DNA from: Acidobacteriota bacterium
GTDB lineage: Bacteria; Acidobacteriota; Terriglobia; Terriglobales; Acidobacteriaceae
Reading direction: 5' to 3'
Assembly: GCA_018268895.1 (NCBI GenBank)
Contig: JAFDVP010000013.1
Span: forward strand, 186,001-250,000
DNA length: 64,000 bases
The position numbers were made by a program, and so were the translations under genes. The stretch's first letter is position 1. Each line of letters begins with the position of its first letter. Of the stretch, positions 8,837 to 17,918 are shown piece after piece. Under the pieces are notes generated by a model. That model was not told the origin of the DNA and searched no databases. It saw only the letters and a list, made by a program, of their open reading frames with translations.

Positions 8837-9955
8837 TCAGTCTCCGTTGGTGGGACGGAGCAGAGCTCCGCCGGCTGTGACGACCTTGTCGCCGTCGTTG
8901 ATACCGCTCAGGACCTCGACGGTCTTCACCGTGCCCGACTCGAATGTGCGCCCGATGGTCACAGGACGCTGGTCGTACTTACCCGATGCGTTCTCCACGA
9001 ACACCGACGTCTTGTCTCCCTCGTGCAATACGGCTGTCGCCGGAACGATCACAGCGCTGCGCACTGCTCCGGGAACGCGGATGGTGGCGAACATGTCGGC
9101 CTTCAGCGTGTGCTTCGGGTTCGGCAGAACGACGCGCAGTTTGAGCGTGTGCGTGTTCGGGTCAAGCGCGTCGCCGATGTTTGCCACGCGCCCGGTCAGC
9201 TTCAGGTCGGGATAGGCAGGCACAAGGACCTGTACCTCGCGTCCGGGCTTCACGCTGCTCAGGTCGCGCTCGAAGACGTCGCCGACGATCCATACCGAAT
9301 CGATGTTGGCAATCGTCGCAATCGGCGCTGCGCTGTCGAGCGACCGCTGCATCTCGCCCGCAGCCGTGCCGATGTCCAGCACCACGCCCGAGATCGGCGC
9401 GCGCAGGGCGACCTCGTCGGAGTTGCTGTCCTCGGAGAAGCCCAGCTCGTGGATGCGCTGACGCGCGCGCTCCAACTCGGAGTGAGCCGTCTGGTTGGCT
9501 GCTTCAAGCTCGTAGTAGTCGGTCTGCGACAGCACATCGTGTTGCAGCAGGAGTTTTCCGCGCGTCAGTGCGCGGTCGGCGCGCAGCACCTCGATCTTTG
9601 CCTTCTCGAAGTCGGCTCGCGCAGCCGCGATGTCGCTGCTCTGAAGCGTGGCGACGACGGCGCCCTTGGCGACCTCCTGCCCCGGCAGAACGCGCAGCCC
9701 CAACATGCGCCCGCTCAGCGGAGGAAAGATGCGCACGACGTGCGACGGGTCTGCGGAGACGCGCGCGGGAATGTCGAGGTAGTCGGTGCTCTGCTGCACA
9801 CGGGCAGCCATCGTCTCCACGCCGGCGTTGGCGGGCTGGTTCGCCTCGGCCGCCGGAGGAGCAGACGACTTGCACGCGGTCAGCGGCAGGCCCACGGCCG
9901 CAAGCAGGAGCAGGGAGTTGATTCGTATCGGAAGCGTCTTCATCGGTTCCTTCAT
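8837..9955 (-). CDS. czcB: RND efflux periplasmic adaptor, lipoprotein (CzcB/CusB type)
   Basis: 372 aa membrane-fusion protein linking pump and outer-membrane channel. The signal peptide ends in the lipobox LTAC (C28), so the mature protein is probably lipid-anchored. A barrel-sandwich/lipoyl motif (RMLGLRVLPGQEVAKGAVVATL) is followed by a coiled-coil hairpin (~110-170) and the second lipoyl half (LRAPISGVVLDI). The ATG at 9955 overlaps the upstream TolC-like gene stop as ATGA, so translation is probably coupled; an internal ATG four codons on is an alternative start. Confidence 0.93.
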   Translation of the reverse strand: MKEPMKTLPIRINSLLLLAAVGLPLTACKSSAPPAAEANQPANAGVETMAARVQQSTDYLDIPARVSADPSHVVRIFPPLSGRMLGLRVLPGQEVAKGAVVATLQSSDIAAARADFEKAKIEVLRADRALTRGKLLLQHDVLSQTDYYELEAANQTAHSELERARQRIHELGFSEDSNSDEVALRAPISGVVLDIGTAAGEMQRSLDSAAPIATIANIDSVWIVGDVFERDLSSVKPGREVQVLVPAYPDLKLTGRVANIGDALDPNTHTLKLRVVLPNPKHTLKADMFATIRVPGAVRSAVIVPATAVLHEGDKTSVFVENASGKYDQRPVTIGRTFESGTVKTVEVLSGINDGDKVVTAGGALLRPTNGD

Positions 9956-11232
9956 GGCAGAATGTCCGTCGCCGTAGCGAAGCTGAGTTGGTGGAGCGCG
10001 AGCCAGACCTGCGCATTCGCGTTCAGGCCGCTGAGCCGCACCGCGCGATAGTCACGCAGCGCCGAAAGATAATCGAGCAGCGTCGAGTTGCCGTTGCGAT
10101 AGCTGAACTGCAGGTTGTCGCGCACGCGCCCCGCCTCGTCGAGGTAGTGACCGTTGTAGCGCTGCGCCAGCCGCTGCGATGTCTCGAATGCCATCCACGC
10201 CAGATCCACATCGGAGACCACCTGGTTGCGCGCCGCGGTCACCGCCAGGCGGCTCGACTCCACCTCGTAGCGCGTGCGCGACTTCTCGCCCTGGTTGCGG
10301 TCGAAGATGCGCAGAGGAACGGCCACGCTCACGCCAAACGAGTTGTCGATACCGTTGCGGTCGTACTCGGTGGAGAGCGTGGGATCGGTCGTTCCGCCTG
10401 CAATGGCCAGCTTCGAATTGGCCTCCGCTGCCGTCAGCGCCTGTCGCGCCGCGAGGTAGTCGGGACGCGCGGCGAGCGCCTTGCTCTCGGCCTCAGTCTG
10501 CGTCAGCGGAATCGCCGGCGGATCGAGCGTGCCGGTTACATCGAGGTCTGGCGTTGGATGGTCGATGCCGAAGAGAAGCTGCAACTGCGTCGACGCCTGT
10601 TGCAAGGCCAGCCGCGCATTGTCGGCGTCGGCCTCAAACTGCGCCTGCTGCAGGTCGATGCGCTCGAAGTCGGTGCGCGTAATGTCGCCCGCGTCCAGGC
10701 GCGAACGGCTCAGGTCGACCGTCTTGCGGTAGTCGGTCAGGTTCTCTTCCGCCACAGCGAGCGAAGCCTTCGCCAGCAGCATGTTGGTAAAGGCACCGCG
10801 AACCGCGAGCACAAGCTGCCGCTGCTGGTCCTTGTAAAGGCTCTCGGTCGAGTCCGCCGTCGCCGTGGCGGAGTCGAGACGCCATCTGCGCTTCTCGCCG
10901 CGCTCGAACAGACGCGCGACATTGGCCGAGTAGAAGTACGGATTGCCGTTGGCTGCGGGAACCTCGGGCAGCGTCAAGCCCTGGCCGTAGAGCGTCAACA
11001 CAGGGTTCTGACGCAATCCAGCAGTGATCTTGTTTGCCTGCACCGCAGCGACGTGCTGCTGTGCCGACAGCAGTGTCGGATTCGCAGCCAATGCTCGCGC
11101 AACCGCCTGCTGCAAGGTTAGCGGTACCGTTGCCGCCGCCGGTGTGGGTTGAGGAGCCTGTGCCACAAGCGCCGGTCCGGTGCAGGACAAAACGGCGGCA
11201 AGGGTCATGGCACGAAGAGGGTTCAGTGTCAT
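9952..11232 (-). CDS. czcC: Outer-membrane efflux channel, TolC family (CzcC type)
   Basis: 426 aa with a signal peptide (LAAVLSCTGPALVAQA). It shows the TolC double-repeat pattern: LTLQQAVARALAANPTLLSA near the N-terminus and repeated long alpha-helical stretches with QAQFEADADNARLALQQA. It forms the exit duct of the CzcCBA pump. It is the second gene of the operon, and its stop overlaps the adaptor start by four bases. Confidence 0.92.
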   Translation of the reverse strand: MTLNPLRAMTLAAVLSCTGPALVAQAPQPTPAAATVPLTLQQAVARALAANPTLLSAQQHVAAVQANKITAGLRQNPVLTLYGQGLTLPEVPAANGNPYFYSANVARLFERGEKRRWRLDSATATADSTESLYKDQQRQLVLAVRGAFTNMLLAKASLAVAEENLTDYRKTVDLSRSRLDAGDITRTDFERIDLQQAQFEADADNARLALQQASTQLQLLFGIDHPTPDLDVTGTLDPPAIPLTQTEAESKALAARPDYLAARQALTAAEANSKLAIAGGTTDPTLSTEYDRNGIDNSFGVSVAVPLRIFDRNQGEKSRTRYEVESSRLAVTAARNQVVSDVDLAWMAFETSQRLAQRYNGHYLDEAGRVRDNLQFSYRNGNSTLLDYLSALRDYRAVRLSGLNANAQVWLALHQLSFATATDILP

Positions 11233-11304
11233 GCCTACCTTCAGGTTGAAATACAGGTAAAAGATATCCCGGGAGAAGTCTCTACAACTTCGTACGAAAA
11301 GGGA

Positions 11305-11727
11305 TCAGGCGGCCGAGAGCGCCGCGAAGGGTGGAGGCCGTATGCCGCCTGCCGCTCCAAACCCGTCCAGAAGCCTTCCGGCGCTGCGGCGCGGAACGGT
11401 CCGAGAAAGCAGGGAAGCAAGGAAGGCAAGACCGATAAAGAGCTGTGCCATCAGTGTTCCCATGTCCAGCATCGCCGTCTGCATCTGGTCCAGATGCAGC
11501 ATGGAGATGTCGCCGCGCCGGACGAGGTGTTCCACCTCAACGGGACTGGTCATGGCGACCAGGTCGTCCGTCACCGAGATGACAGGCAGAAGGACGACGA
11601 CAAGCAGCAGAAGAGCCACGAAGGCTCGTCCTGTCTTCAGGTTAGAGCGTGGTTTCGCGGCCGCCGTCCAGTGGACGATCAGCAGGAGCGAGAGGATGCA
11701 CCATACAAGATTGAGAAAAAGCTCCAC
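11305..11727 (-). CDS. Small two-helix membrane protein heading the czc operon
   Basis: 140 aa, unrecognised. TM1 is near residues 5-20 (LVWCILSLLLIVHW), TM2 near 35-50 (AFVALLLLVVVLLPVI) and a third hydrophobic helix near 92-107. Between them is a segment rich in His, Asp and Met (HLVRRGDISMLHLDQMQTAM) that could bind metal. It lies 72 bases upstream of the TolC-like gene on the same strand, probably in the same transcript. A role in metal sensing or delivery is only an inference from context. Confidence 0.65.
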   Translation of the reverse strand: MELFLNLVWCILSLLLIVHWTAAAKPRSNLKTGRAFVALLLLVVVLLPVISVTDDLVAMTSPVEVEHLVRRGDISMLHLDQMQTAMLDMGTLMAQLFIGLAFLASLLSRTVPRRSAGRLLDGFGAAGGIRPPPFAALSAA

Positions 11728-11779
11728 GCAGCATCAGTATAGCAAGCGGTCTCCTGTGATCTGCGAGACCGCTCTGCCA

Positions 11780-12106
11780 CTACATTGCGGGTGGATGATG
11801 AGGATCGACGGCGGGCGAAGACTTCGCTCCATTGGGATTCACCAGGTCGCGAAGCTCTTTGGACGGCTTGAAGAACGGGACACGCTTGGCCGGCACGTCC
11901 ACCTTTGCGCCGGTCTTGGGGTTCCTGCCCGTTCGCGCATTGCGCTGGCGGGTGCGGAAACTTCCGAAGCCGCGAATCTCGATCTTGTCACCCGATTTCA
12001 AAGCACCGATCACGGACTCGAACAGGGTATCGACGATAACCTCTCCGTCCCGGCGGGTCAGGTCACCGATGGCGGTTACTTTGTCGACAAGGTCAGCTTT
12101 GGTCAT
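11780..12106 (-). CDS. HU/IHF-family DNA-bending protein
   Basis: 108 aa. The sequence runs MTKADLVDKVTAI..., with the signature GFGSFRTRQRNARTGRNPKTG and the closing VPFFKPSKELRDLV, which form the dimeric beta-arm DNA-binding fold. The arm contains the conserved RNP(K)T. A 15-residue extension rich in Pro and His follows the usual ~93-residue fold. It could be a HU homodimer or an IHF-like subunit; the sequence alone does not decide. Confidence 0.93.
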   Translation of the reverse strand: MTKADLVDKVTAIGDLTRRDGEVIVDTLFESVIGALKSGDKIEIRGFGSFRTRQRNARTGRNPKTGAKVDVPAKRVPFFKPSKELRDLVNPNGAKSSPAVDPHHPPAM

Positions 12107-12345
12107 AAGTGGGATCCTTTCAATGCTTCGGGAGGGCTGAATAAGTACCGCAAAATGCCACAGTGCTGGAACAGAAACCCATGTTGATTATAAATGGGAT
12201 GCAGGTTCCCGCAAAAAGGAAACCCGCCGTAAGTAGCAAATAAGTGAACATCTTGCTGTCATCTGATGCAGAAACCTGCACTGGCGTTTTCAACAGGCAC
12301 ACCGAGCCGGTGTCTGTCTCCGCCTAAAGGTTGGCCGACGTGGAG

Positions 12346-13410
12346 TTACTTCCAGATGAAATAAAATCCCGGAGACCGATTCAGCAACTGGCTCGGGTTC
12401 GGGAAGAGATCTTCGCCGTCGTCGGTCAGGATCGTCAGCAGGTTCCGCTTGTTCTTCGGCGGGCGCACAATGGAGGGTTCGCCGGAGATTCCGACGTCCT
12501 TTGCCGTATCCATCACAGCCGTCCGGAAGCCGCCGATCTTGTCGATCAGGCCCAGGTCGAGCGACTGTTGGCCGGTCCACACCTGTCCTGTAGCCAGAGG
12601 TTTGATCTTGTCGTCGGTGGTGTTGCGTCCCGTGGCGACGTCGTGGATGAACTGCGCGTACATATTGTCCACCAGCGACTGAAAGTAGGCCTGCTCCTTG
12701 GGAGTCAGGTCGCGGCTAGGGTCGCCCGCGCTCTTCAACTCGCCGGCTGAGATGGTGATGTTTTTCAGCTTCGCCCAGCGCATCAGGTCGCCGTAGTTCA
12801 TCCACTCCATGATGACGCCGATCGAGCCAACCACCGAGGCCTCGTTGGCGTAGATGCGGTCGCAGGCGCTGGCAATATAGTAGGCGCCGGATGCGCCGAC
12901 GCTCTCGACCGAGGCCACCACGCGCTTGTGCTTCTCCTTCCGGATGCGCAACACCTCGTGGTAGATCTCCTGCGAGGCCGCAGCGCCGCCGCCGGGAGAG
13001 TTGATGTGCAGGATGATCGCCTTGACCGACGAATCGTTGCCGAACTTGCGCAACTGCGCATTGACGGCCTCCGGCGAGAGGATGACGCCGTCGATATCGA
13101 GCACCGCAATCTGGCTCGACCCCAGCCCTAGAGCGGAGCCGTTGCCCTGGATCGAGCGCATGCTCCACCAGATCATGGCGCTCATCACCAGGCAGATCGC
13201 GGCAAACGAGCCGCCGATCACCGCCACATAGAACCACGGCGAGCGCTGGCGCAGAGGCGCCGGAGCATAAGCCTGCTGGTAGCCGGCGCCATACGGCTGA
13301 CCGTATCCATAGGGCGATGGCGGCCGGGGAGCGGCATAACCGCTCGCATAAGGCGGAGGCGGAGGCGGCGTCGACGGCTGCGGCGGCTGTTGCGGGAACT
13401 CTTCTGACAT
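12346..13410 (-). CDS. sppA: Signal peptide peptidase SppA (short, bacterial type)
   Basis: 354 aa from the ATG at 13410. The ATG 30 codons upstream adds sequence unlike the family. A Pro/Gly/Tyr-rich cytoplasmic N-terminus (residues 1-55) precedes one TM helix (~60-82) and a single SppA catalytic domain. Catalytic residues are S174 in VGASGAYY and K226 in AGELKSAGDP, the Ser-Lys dyad of S49 peptidases. It degrades leftover signal peptides in the membrane and works as an oligomeric ring. It is divergent from the glycosyltransferase. Confidence 0.93.
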   Translation of the reverse strand: MSEEFPQQPPQPSTPPPPPPYASGYAAPRPPSPYGYGQPYGAGYQQAYAPAPLRQRSPWFYVAVIGGSFAAICLVMSAMIWWSMRSIQGNGSALGLGSSQIAVLDIDGVILSPEAVNAQLRKFGNDSSVKAIILHINSPGGGAAASQEIYHEVLRIRKEKHKRVVASVESVGASGAYYIASACDRIYANEASVVGSIGVIMEWMNYGDLMRWAKLKNITISAGELKSAGDPSRDLTPKEQAYFQSLVDNMYAQFIHDVATGRNTTDDKIKPLATGQVWTGQQSLDLGLIDKIGGFRTAVMDTAKDVGISGEPSIVRPPKNKRNLLTILTDDGEDLFPNPSQLLNRSPGFYFIWK

Positions 13411-13686
13411 GCTGTGGAGTTTAGCAGGGAAGCGGCTGAGTTGGTGTTTTACGTGCCGACCGTCGTGGTACGCAGAGCGGCTATTGTCCGCCCCTGCCAC
13501 GTATGGCAGCAGAATTGCCCGCGATTAGAAAGGCATCATTGCGAACACCGTGGGGCTGATCCATGCGAGTTATTTTTCGACTTTCTGCGATGTACCAACG
13601 TCCAATAGTTGCAGTATGATGAACAGCGGCACCTCTGCCTCCCTACATCGTTCTGCTTGAAGTACCCAGGAAGGCTGGCGACAGGT

Positions 13687-14502
13687 ATGGCGCATCCGCA
13701 GTTGAGTATCGTAATCCCGGCGTATAACGAGAGCGCGCGCATCGAATATGCACTCGATCGCGTGATGTCGTGCATCGACGCGCAGGGGTGGGATGCCGAG
13801 GTCCTGGTCGTCGACGACGGCTCGAAGGACGACACCGCCGCCATCGTCCACCGCTGGATGGCAGACTATTCCAGGCTGCACCTGGTGCAGAACCCGGGCA
13901 ATCGCGGTAAGGGCTACTCGGTGCGCAACGGCCTGTTGCAGGCTGCCGGCGAGATCGTGATGTTCACCGACGCCGACCTCTCCGCTCCGATGGAAGAGGC
14001 GGAGCGGCTGATCGCTGCCATCAACGACGGCGCGGATGTCGCCATTGGCTCGCGCTGGCTCGACCGCGCGAGGCAGACGATCCACCAGCCGCTCTACCGC
14101 CAGTTCTTCGGACGCTGCTTCAACTGGATCACGCGCAGGGTGATGGGACTTCCGTTCCGCGATACGCAGTGCGGCTTCAAGGCCTTCCGTCGCAATGCCG
14201 CGCAGGTGATCTTCCGGTTGCAGACGATCGAGCGCTGGGGCTTCGACCCGGAGATTCTGTTCATCGCGCGCAAGTTGAAGTATGACATTCGCGAGGTGCC
14301 GGTGACCTGGGGCCACGACGAGCGCTCGCGCATCAGCTACCTGAAAGACGGCATGAAGATGCTCGAGGAGATGGCGCGCATCCGCTCCAACTCCGTCCGC
14401 GGCCGTTACGACGAGGCCATTGCCGCGATGCGCGACACCAGCACCATGGTGACGCGCCCGGTGGAAGTGAAGCCGGTGGCCAAGGTGGTTACGACCAAGT
14501 AA
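13687..14502 (+). CDS. Family 2 glycosyltransferase (dolichyl/undecaprenyl-phosphate glucosyltransferase-like)
   Basis: 271 aa GT-A glycosyltransferase: LSIVIPAYNESARIEYAL at the start, VVDDGSKDDT (nucleotide binding), DAD at 95-97 in FTDADLSAP, and DTQCGFKAFRR with ERWGFDPEIL typical of the ALG5/dolichyl-phosphate beta-glucosyltransferase group. It probably moves a sugar from UDP-glucose (or similar) to a polyprenyl-phosphate carrier. No membrane helices are seen. The ATG at 13687 is chosen because the family fold starts here and AGGAAGG lies at 13668-13674; an ATG at 13609 would add 26 unrelated residues. Confidence 0.88.
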   Translation: MAHPQLSIVIPAYNESARIEYALDRVMSCIDAQGWDAEVLVVDDGSKDDTAAIVHRWMADYSRLHLVQNPGNRGKGYSVRNGLLQAAGEIVMFTDADLSAPMEEAERLIAAINDGADVAIGSRWLDRARQTIHQPLYRQFFGRCFNWITRRVMGLPFRDTQCGFKAFRRNAAQVIFRLQTIERWGFDPEILFIARKLKYDIREVPVTWGHDERSRISYLKDGMKMLEEMARIRSNSVRGRYDEAIAAMRDTSTMVTRPVEVKPVAKVVTTK

Positions 14503-14567
14503 GGCCTGCCAGTTCTTGCTCGCGTATCCTCCCCGCACATACTCTTTATGCTTCCGAGCACACCCTT

Positions 14568-14756
14568 ATTTGTCATCCTGATCGGAGCCGCGTCCCTTCA
14601 CTTCACCAAAATTTGTCATCCTGAGCGGAGCGCAGCGGAGTCGAAGGACCTGCATTTTCCGTAGCGGGTAGACTCTCGCCCGAAGGAGCAAAAATGCAGG
14701 TCCTTCGGCTGCGGGTTCGCAAAAAGCAGCGAACCCTTCGCTCAGGATGACAATTT
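14568..14756. repeat. Palindromic dispersed repeat element, copy A
   Basis: Starts with a partial copy (TTATTTGTCATCCTGATCGG), then a 146-base inverted repeat at 14611-14756. The left arm ATTTGTCATCCTGAGCGG...TCGAAGGACCTGCATTTT is mirrored by the right arm AAAATGCAGGTCCTTCG...CGCTCAGGATGACAAT, with ~35 bases between. The preceding TTCACTTCACCAAA is shared with copy B. It carries no coding sequence and looks like a MITE-like element. It fills most of the gap 14503-14861. Confidence 0.85.
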
Positions 14757-14861
14757 ATGGTTGAACAAGCGTCAGGACAATAAAGAGCACATCGCGCACT
14801 CGCCCGCAGGCGCACCAGCGTGGCACAATACCTCCTGGCTTTCGGGCTGGTGTAGAGGGAC

Positions 14862-15782
14862 ATGCTGCGATCTTTCTTTATAGCGCTCTCGCAGAACAAA
14901 GCGTTGCGCGCATTCTCCGAGCGCTCTTCGATCGGCAGAACGATGTCGAGCCGGTTTGTCGCCGGCATGACGATTGCCGATGCGCTTGCCGCCTGTGAAC
15001 GCGTGAACCGGGAGGACATCGCCGTCACGCTCGATGCGCTGGGCGAGAGCGTGGCTACGGCAGCGGAGGCCCGGCGGAACGGCGCGGTCTACCACGATCT
15101 GTTGGACGCCATCGCCTCGCAAAGACTGAACGCCAACGTAAGTCTGAAGCTGACGCAGATGGGCATGGACTTCGACCCCGCGCTGGCCGAGAGCATCGCC
15201 GTCGAGCTGGTGGAGCACGCTGCGCGCGCGGACTCCTTTGTGCGCATCGACATGGAGGGCAGCCCGTTTACCGAAGCTACCATTGCGATCGCCGAGCGTC
15301 TGAACGCGCGCGAGGGATGCCAGGGTCGCGTGGGGACGGTGTTGCAGGCATACCTGTTTCGCACTGAGTCCGACGCCGAGCGGCTGCTCAACCGGGGAAT
15401 CCGCATTCGCCTGTGCAAGGGCGCTTACCAGGAGCCGCCCGAGATCGCGTTCCCGCTGAAGAGCGACGTCGACGCGAACTACGTGAAGCTCGCCCAGCGT
15501 CTGATGACCTCCAGCGTCTTCTGCGGGATCGCCACGCACGACGAGGCCATCGTCGAGAAGCTGCTCGCCTTTGTTCGTCAGCACAACGTGCCGAAGAGCG
15601 CGTTCGAGTTCCAGATGCTCTACGGTATACGGCGCGACCTGCAACGGAGGCTGGCGAAGCAGGGCTTCGGCGTCAGGGTCTATGTCCCCTTTGGCCCGGA
15701 GTGGTATCCCTACTTCATGCGGCGGCTCGCGGAGCGGCCCGCGAACGTGCTCTTTTTGCTGAAGAACTTTTTAAAGAGCTGA
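14862..15782 (+). CDS. putA: Proline dehydrogenase (monofunctional, PutA N-domain type)
   Basis: 306 aa FAD enzyme oxidising proline to pyrroline-5-carboxylate and passing electrons to quinone at the membrane. The TIM-barrel motifs are VSLKLTQMGMDFD (~93-105), RIDMEGSPFT (~128), IRIRLCKGAYQEP (~180-192), FEFQMLYGIRRDLQ (~248-261) and VPFGPEWYPYFMRRLAERPAN (in two parts, ~275-295), the proline-binding helix with paired arginines. Length fits the one-domain enzymes. No P5C dehydrogenase is nearby. The gene is bracketed by two copies of the same palindromic repeat. Confidence 0.95.
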   Translation: MLRSFFIALSQNKALRAFSERSSIGRTMSSRFVAGMTIADALAACERVNREDIAVTLDALGESVATAAEARRNGAVYHDLLDAIASQRLNANVSLKLTQMGMDFDPALAESIAVELVEHAARADSFVRIDMEGSPFTEATIAIAERLNAREGCQGRVGTVLQAYLFRTESDAERLLNRGIRIRLCKGAYQEPPEIAFPLKSDVDANYVKLAQRLMTSSVFCGIATHDEAIVEKLLAFVRQHNVPKSAFEFQMLYGIRRDLQRRLAKQGFGVRVYVPFGPEWYPYFMRRLAERPANVLFLLKNFLKS

Positions 15783-15837
15783 GAGTCGTCGAAAGCTGCC
15801 GATCTCTCGACGGCTCGTCATGAGTAACCATCACTAC

Positions 15838-16074
15838 TTTGTCATCCTGGGCAAGCGCAGCTTACGATCCTGCTCCCCCTCCTTGTCATTCTGAGCGAAG
15901 CCGCGTTCCTTCACTTCACCAAAATTTGTCATCCTGAGCGGAGCGCTGGGGCAGAGCGGAGTCGAAGGACCTGCATTTTTTTGTCACCGGCGAGAATCTA
16001 CCAGGCACAGGCAAAATGCAGGTCCTTCGACTGCGGGCCCTCAGAAGCGCGGACCCTTCGCTCAGGATGACAAA
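15838..16074. repeat. Palindromic dispersed repeat element, copy B
   Basis: Partial left-arm copies at ~15838 (TTTGTCATCCTGGGC) and ~15883 (TTGTCATTCTGAGCG) precede a full inverted repeat at 15924-16074. Its arms match copy A, and both are preceded by TTCACTTCACCAAA. The centre differs from copy A. It fills the gap between putA and the convergent thioredoxin gene and may act as a bidirectional terminator by its long stem. Confidence 0.85.
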
Positions 16075-16088
16075 CGTGTTCGGTGGCT

Positions 16089-17390
16089 TTACCGCGAGGC
16101 CGTCCGCGTAGGCGCTGGTTCGGCCAGCAGCCTCTCCAGCGTCGCTGTCACGTCGCGTTCGAGCGCGGCGTGCGCGGGCGGGTTGGCCGGTCCTGCGAAC
16201 CCGGCGTGGACCTCCTTCACCCGGCCATCGCGGCCCAGAATGAACGACGTCGGCCAGCAGTTGAGGTGGTCTCCCTGCGGCACCTTCTCGTTCAGCTCAT
16301 CCGGTGTTCCGGCGACGAGGACGGGATAAGTGAGTCCATAGCGCGCAACGAAGGCGCGGAGCCGCGTGGGGTTCTTGAGCTGGTCTTCCTCCTCAAAGGA
16401 GAGGTTGACGATCTCAAGGCCCTTGCCGTGAAATTTCTTGTAGAGGGCTTCGAGAAAGGGGGCCTCGTCGTGGCAGTTGGGGCACCATGAGCCGCCGATG
16501 GCGACGATGACCACCTTGCCGTTGAACTCAGCATCGGTGCTGGAGACCTGCTTGCCCGCGAGGTTTGGGAAGCTGAAGGTAAAGGGCGCGGAGGGGTCCT
16601 TCACCTTTGTCTGTTCGGTCGACTCCGTAGGAGCGGCAAGGTTCTGCCTGCGCGCATCGGCAGGGCGGCGGGCCACGAGATCCCGTGCCTGCGCCTTCTG
16701 CGACTCGGCCGCGAGCAGGTTCGATACGAGCAGCGTTCCGTTCTGCTGCGGCACGAGCGAGTAGAGCGCCGGGCCGGCGGCGGTGAAGTGGCTGACGGTG
16801 TATTGATGACCGTCCCACGAACCGTAGAGCGAGCCCGTGTCTCCATCGATACGCTGGATGACGGCATGGACGACGGCAGGCTGCTCCGCCGGCTGCTGGA
16901 CGCTGAGCTGCCATGCGGACTCGCCCTTTGCGCTGGCGACGGCGATCTCCCAGTCGCCTTGAATGTACGGGCCGTCTGGGTTGTGGGGACCAGCCTGTGG
17001 CGTTGCGGCAGACGCGGCGTGCAGCGTGAGCGGAACACGCGCGGGTGAGGGATGCGCCGGGGTTCCGGGCGAGATCAGTCCGAAGGTGCCGGTGAGCTGG
17101 TTGTTGTTGTCGAGCGTGGCTTCGAGTGAGCGCGCAAAGTAGTTGAAAACGAGGGTAAGTTTGCCGTCCTTGTAGCTGACCGACGACGCGGGCGCCTGTT
17201 CCGGGCCGTTGACCAGGACGGCTTTGAGATTGGCGGGCTGGCCGCTGATCCGGAGGTGAAGCGGGACCTGCTGGCCGCGAACAGTCGCCGCGCCCTCCCA
17301 GGTTCCTGCAAGCGGTGTGGAGGTTGCGCTAAAGGCAGAGGTGGCAAGCAAGAGTGATCCAGCGAGAAGCTTCCCAGAGAATGGGATCAT
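16089..17390 (-). CDS. Secreted TlpA/ResA-like thioredoxin-fold protein with N-terminal domain
   Basis: 433 aa from the ATG at 17390, where a signal peptide begins (FSGKLLAGSLLLATSAFSA). Residues ~25-255 form a beta-rich domain (LAGTWEGAATVRGQQVPLHL, repeated GTW/GSW-type strands). Residues ~275-433 are a redoxin domain with the active site WCPNC (C303, C306) and the cis-Pro region CWPTSFIL. The family reduces disulfides in the periplasm, for example in cytochrome c maturation. The long extra N-terminal domain is typical of Bacteroidetes/Acidobacteria TlpA-like proteins. The partner is unknown. An upstream start at 17504 would remove the signal peptide from the N-terminus. Confidence 0.88.
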   Translation of the reverse strand: MIPFSGKLLAGSLLLATSAFSATSTPLAGTWEGAATVRGQQVPLHLRISGQPANLKAVLVNGPEQAPASSVSYKDGKLTLVFNYFARSLEATLDNNNQLTGTFGLISPGTPAHPSPARVPLTLHAASAATPQAGPHNPDGPYIQGDWEIAVASAKGESAWQLSVQQPAEQPAVVHAVIQRIDGDTGSLYGSWDGHQYTVSHFTAAGPALYSLVPQQNGTLLVSNLLAAESQKAQARDLVARRPADARRQNLAAPTESTEQTKVKDPSAPFTFSFPNLAGKQVSSTDAEFNGKVVIVAIGGSWCPNCHDEAPFLEALYKKFHGKGLEIVNLSFEEEDQLKNPTRLRAFVARYGLTYPVLVAGTPDELNEKVPQGDHLNCWPTSFILGRDGRVKEVHAGFAGPANPPAHAALERDVTATLERLLAEPAPTRTASR

Positions 17391-17918
17391 AGCGGGGCTC
17401 AATTCTTTCTTCAGTTGTAACGAGTGGGGGTAGTGCAGGAGAGGCGCTCTTAGCTCAAAGCGCAACACGCCTCTGTGCAGGCCAGCACGAAGCGGCAGCG
17501 ACAACAGAGGATGTGAGGCGTGTTCATGGATTAAGGGTATGCCGCCCGGACGATCGCGTCAAGACGAGATGGGAAGGGAAGAAATTGGTGCGGCGAAGGC
17601 CTTTATTATCCGAAAGTTGTATAGGCTTCTCCGACCGTAACGTAACAGAATACGAACACTATGGAGGAGGGGAGCCGTTCAGAGAAACTGCCTGTGCCGG
17701 TACGATGAGCGTGATCCTTCAGCCGCACTCCTGATCGGCTGAGTTCATGTGGTGCAGAGGAATCTTTGACGCTGGGCCAAGAAGCAACGGCATCCCCTCC
17801 GGCCATAGCCCTGCGCTTTCCTCCTCGCTCTATATATAGCCGCCTTCGGGCGGCTATCTCTTCTTAAACCTGTCACCCTTCGCTCAGGATGACAAATTGA
17901 ATGATGGAAGAGGCAGAA
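17391..17918. other. 528-base gap with a UUCG hairpin and a repeat half-element
   Basis: No convincing gene. At 17836-17857 lies a perfect 9-bp stem (ATAGCCGCC/GGCGGCTAT) closed by the stable TTCG tetraloop; no U-run follows on either strand. At 17871-17898 there is a reverse half copy of the dispersed repeat (CACCCTTCGCTCAGGATGAC) directly before the DUF3106 stop. The rest shows nothing I can name. Confidence 0.5.

Noticed and set aside
7474..8880. A 468-codon open frame antisense to the RND pump gene, and similar long antisense frames under aroDE, nuoL and the transketolase gene
   Set aside because: These are the usual shadows of GC-rich coding DNA. Their translations are rich in Arg, His and Asp with no domain, and the opposite strand encodes clear proteins.
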